NCBI GenBank assembly: GCA_016286075.1 | Contig: JAEERZ010000084.1 | Coordinates: 1 to 8,551 of the forward strand | From: Selenomonadaceae bacterium | GTDB lineage: Bacteria; Bacillota; Negativicutes; Selenomonadales; Selenomonadaceae | Length of the DNA: 8,551 nucleotides | Reading direction: 5' to 3' | Shown here: piece by piece, positions 6,687 to 8,551 of the stretch | Numbering within the stretch: the stretch's first letter is position 1 | Layout of the letters: the number at the start of each line of letters is the position of its first letter | Notes under the pieces: generated by a model | What the model saw: only the letters and a program-made list of their open reading frames with translations | Told to the model about the DNA's origin: nothing | Database searches by the model: none | Translations under genes and position numbers: made by a program

Positions 6687-6696
6687 CCCGTCGTCC

Positions 6697-6725
6697 ATTG
6701 TACCACATTTCGCACCATGAAAAAA
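6697..6725 (-). promoter_or_regulatory. Probable promoter of the flavodoxin gene (extended -10)
   Basis: TACAAT (6697-6702 on the minus strand) is preceded by TGG, giving an extended -10. Seventeen bases upstream lies a T-rich stretch (6720-6725) that is a poor -35 and is also the tail of the upstream terminator. An extended -10 can work with a weak -35. Transcription would start near 6690, just before the ribosome site. Confidence 0.5.
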
Positions 6726-6751
6726 CGACGACGCCATTTTAGCGCCGCCGT
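6719..6751 (-). terminator. Intrinsic terminator of the CobN-like gene
   Basis: On the minus strand ACGGCGGCGC pairs with GCGTCGTCGT over 10 bp, including two G-U pairs, around a short AT-rich loop. A run of six Ts follows. The stem begins three bases after the CobN-like stop codon, so it very probably ends that transcript. Confidence 0.8.
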
Positions 6752-6754
6752 GTT

Positions 6755-7840
6755 TTATGCCTGTTCCTTTTCCGATGCCGCCATTTCCCGCCGCGATTGC
6801 TGCGGCTTTTCCAAAGAACGATACAGCCATTGAAGTTCCGTCCTCGTTTGCAGGCTTGCATGCCAGCGCGGCCCGTGTGCCGCCGCGAGCAGACTGCCCG
6901 TCAGATGACGCAGCGCTCCCGGACATACCAAGCGCATCCATCGCTGCATATTCGGATTCAGCGCGTATGCGCGGGCCATGTCTTCATACATCCAGTTTTC
7001 CAGACCTTGACAAAGCGCGTCCCATTGGCAGCTTCGCGCCACATACGCCGCTAAAGCCATTGCGCCGCGCCGCCCGTGGGCTGCCATTCCTCCGATGAAA
7101 AGCGGATTCATCGCCTCGCTGCGGAAACGCCTCCGAATTTCCTCCGAATCCTCGGAAAGCACCCGTCGTCTGCGGGGCCAAACATATCGAAGAGTCGGCG
7201 AATCCCCCGACCTCAGCCATGCCGACGCTTCGTCCGAGACCCGCAAAAGCAATGACGCAAGTCCCGCTTTATCCGCGCATCCGTCCTCCGCAGCCACGGC
7301 CGCCAACACAGATTTCCCGGAGTAATCCTCCCAATCCATGATTGCCAGCAGCTTCCGAACCCTGTCCAGCAAAGCGTCATAACATTGGCTGTAGGTCTGC
7401 TCCTCTTCCGTCATCAATCCCGGATGCTCGCAAAGCTCCTCCGGCGTATAGCCTGACTTTGCCGCAAAAAAACGAAGCAGTTCGCCCAACGCGCCGCATC
7501 CTTCATGCGCCAACAGCAACAGATATTCCACTCTCGCCGCACCGGCAGGAAGGTCGCCCCTCGCAAGCCCCGTCCGTATCGGGGTATGTTTCAGTTCGCA
7601 AACCGTGCGGTAAAGCGCCGCCGCATAGGCGTCAAATTCCCAGTCTTCCGCCCGGCCGTCAGAAAAATGACAAATGACGGCCTGCTTTCTGACCTTTTCT
7701 TTGATGACTTCCAAATCCCACGGCTCAATCACGCGCAGATGAAAATACGCCGTCAGCACATATTCCATCTGCTCCAGCGCGCCAAAACTTCCCGCCATCC
7801 GCATGGGAGGATATAGATATTCCGATCTTCGTCTGTCCAT
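6755..7840 (-). CDS. Miniature CobN/ChlH-like chelatase C-terminal domain protein
   Basis: The product has 361 residues. Its C-terminal part (about 235-325) follows my recollection of the C-terminus of CobN-type large cobaltochelatase subunits: EIRRRFRSEAMNP, FIGGMAAHGRRGA, WDALCQGLENWMYEDMARAY, then M-RW-----PGAL and LLAAAHG-RW. Earlier, LYRTVCELKHTPIRTGL (76-92) resembles the CELK-IRDGLH motif that lies far upstream in full CobN, so most of the intervening region seems to be missing. Full subunits exceed about 1,100 residues, and the N-terminal two thirds are absent. There is no signal peptide or membrane segment. ATG 7840 has AAAGGA suitably placed upstream, and a terminator follows the stop, which argues for a maintained gene rather than debris. 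It lies just after cbiK, which makes a tetrapyrrole or cobalamin role plausible, but chelatase activity is doubtful for so small a protein. Family call by eye; function unknown. Confidence 0.7.
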   Translation of the reverse strand: MDRRRSEYLYPPMRMAGSFGALEQMEYVLTAYFHLRVIEPWDLEVIKEKVRKQAVICHFSDGRAEDWEFDAYAAALYRTVCELKHTPIRTGLARGDLPAGAARVEYLLLLAHEGCGALGELLRFFAAKSGYTPEELCEHPGLMTEEEQTYSQCYDALLDRVRKLLAIMDWEDYSGKSVLAAVAAEDGCADKAGLASLLLRVSDEASAWLRSGDSPTLRYVWPRRRRVLSEDSEEIRRRFRSEAMNPLFIGGMAAHGRRGAMALAAYVARSCQWDALCQGLENWMYEDMARAYALNPNMQRWMRLVCPGALRHLTGSLLAAAHGPRWHASLQTRTELQWLYRSLEKPQQSRREMAASEKEQA

Positions 7841-7855
7841 ATTCGTTCCTTTTGG

Positions 7856-7890
7856 AAAAAAGAGCTACCGCAGAAATCCGGCGGCAGCTC
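7856..7890 (-). terminator. Intrinsic terminator after cbiK
   Basis: On the minus strand GAGCTGCCGC pairs with GCGGTAGCTC over 10 bp (one G-U pair) around a 9-base loop, followed by six Ts. Plus-strand arms are 7862-7871 and 7881-7890. It starts 25 bases past the cbiK stop. The Ts end only a few bases before the ribosome site of the CobN-like gene. Confidence 0.85.
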
Positions 7891-7915
7891 TCCTCCTTTA
7901 CACTACACTATACTC

Positions 7916-8551
7916 TTATTTAGCCTGCAGTACATCCCAAGCCTCGTTGGCGCGTGCAACATACAGCTTACGAATCTCGGGGTTCTCGCCAAGGCCGTGC
8001 AAATAGGTGCGTACTTTGATGCCTTCCTTCTCAAGGATTGACTTATGGGAATCCGGCTCATCGCCCGCCATGTCGTTGGTCGCATGGTCGCCGGCAACCA
8101 TCATGATCGGTACAAGCAGTACCTTCTTAAAGCCCTTCCTCTTCAGGCGATGGATAGCATTCTCCAGATTCGGCCACCCCTCGACCGTATAAACGTAAGC
8201 GTTACGCATCGGCGGATTCGTCAGATGGAAGCGGCTGTTGATGACCGGATAATAAGCGTTTGCCGGATGCGGCGTGCCGTGCGCCATGAAGAGCACAGCC
8301 TCGTCCTTCGCCAGCTTCGCGTCCTTCAGCTCATACTGCAAAGCCTTGACGAAATCCAGCACATCGTCGCGCTGCTCTTCCTGGCCCATCCAATACATCA
8401 GCGGCTCGCCCATCGTCATCTTCTTGAAATTGTTCTTATAAAGATTGAACACAGCCGTATCATAAGCGTATTCCATACCCGGAATCACGTCCAGCGAAGT
8501 CAGCGCAACGCGAGTGTAGCCTTCCTCCTGAAGCTGCTCCAGCGCCTCCTC
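7916..8551 (-). CDS. cbiK: Sirohydrochlorin cobaltochelatase, CbiK type (5' end cut by window edge)
   Basis: CbiK inserts Co2+ into sirohydrochlorin, an early step of the anaerobic (oxygen-independent) cobalamin pathway, and needs no ATP or partner subunits. The visible 211 codons are open at base 8551, so probably 50 to 90 N-terminal residues are missing. Metal-binding residues correspond to those of Salmonella CbiK (H145, E175, H207): within the visible part they are H91 in FMAHGTPH, E124 in YTVEGWPN and H156 in MMVAGDHATND. The E-to-H spacing of 32 is the same. The upstream LTSLDVIPGMEYAYD stretch is also typical. Whether the missing N-terminus holds a signal peptide, as in periplasmic CbiK-P proteins, cannot be seen. 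The in-frame GTG at 8488 is internal, not the start. A strong terminator follows. Confidence 0.95.
   Translation of the reverse strand, partial: EEALEQLQEEGYTRVALTSLDVIPGMEYAYDTAVFNLYKNNFKKMTMGEPLMYWMGQEEQRDDVLDFVKALQYELKDAKLAKDEAVLFMAHGTPHPANAYYPVINSRFHLTNPPMRNAYVYTVEGWPNLENAIHRLKRKGFKKVLLVPIMMVAGDHATNDMAGDEPDSHKSILEKEGIKVRTYLHGLGENPEIRKLYVARANEAWDVLQAK

Noticed and set aside
1..8551. CRISPR array, insertion sequence, tRNA or rRNA
   Set aside because: I saw no regularly spaced direct repeats, transposase motifs, or tRNA/rRNA signatures on either strand.

Overview
The window reads as a piece of a GC-rich bacterial chromosome. Every gene I can support lies on the minus strand, so transcription runs from high to low coordinates. 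Several things suggest an anaerobic member of the Negativicutes (Selenomonas-like): a CbiK-type anaerobic cobalt chelatase, an IMP cyclohydrolase separate from AICAR formyltransferase, Gram-positive-style Shine-Dalgarno sites, and an AMIN-type cell-wall amidase. The taxonomic call is inference from gene content only.

Right-hand region (about 6143-8551), tetrapyrrole and redox genes. The 3' part of cbiK (sirohydrochlorin cobaltochelatase) enters from the right edge and ends in a good intrinsic terminator. Next is a 361-residue protein whose C-terminal third matches my recollection of the C-terminus of CobN/ChlH-type large chelatase subunits, although it is far too short to be a whole subunit. 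It ends in its own terminator. A flavodoxin-family gene follows, with its own probable promoter. Each of these genes has its own transcription signals, so they are neighbours rather than a clear operon.

Central region (1213-6123), purine biosynthesis. A near-consensus promoter (TTGACA, 17 bp, TATGAT) drives purE-purC-purM-purN-purJ-purD. Together these supply the GAR synthetase, GAR formyltransferase, AIR synthetase, N5-CAIR mutase, SAICAR synthetase and IMP cyclohydrolase steps of the route to IMP. purF, purL/Q/S, purK, purB and the AICAR formyltransferase half of PurH are not here. A long hairpin with a U-rich tail separates purE from purC and may make purE transcription partly independent. 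The genes from purC to purD are tightly packed.

Left-hand region (1-1212). Downstream of purD is a 249-bp gap holding a parS-like sequence (13 of 16 positions of the consensus as I recall it), a perfect 11-bp inverted repeat, a small hairpin and the probable pur terminator. Beyond it lies the 5' part of an exported zinc amidase of peptidoglycan, which runs off the left edge.

The two most unusual genes are the miniature CobN-like protein beside cbiK and the stand-alone IMP cyclohydrolase. The parS-like site is the most unusual non-coding signal. I see no CRISPR array, insertion sequence, tRNA or rRNA.
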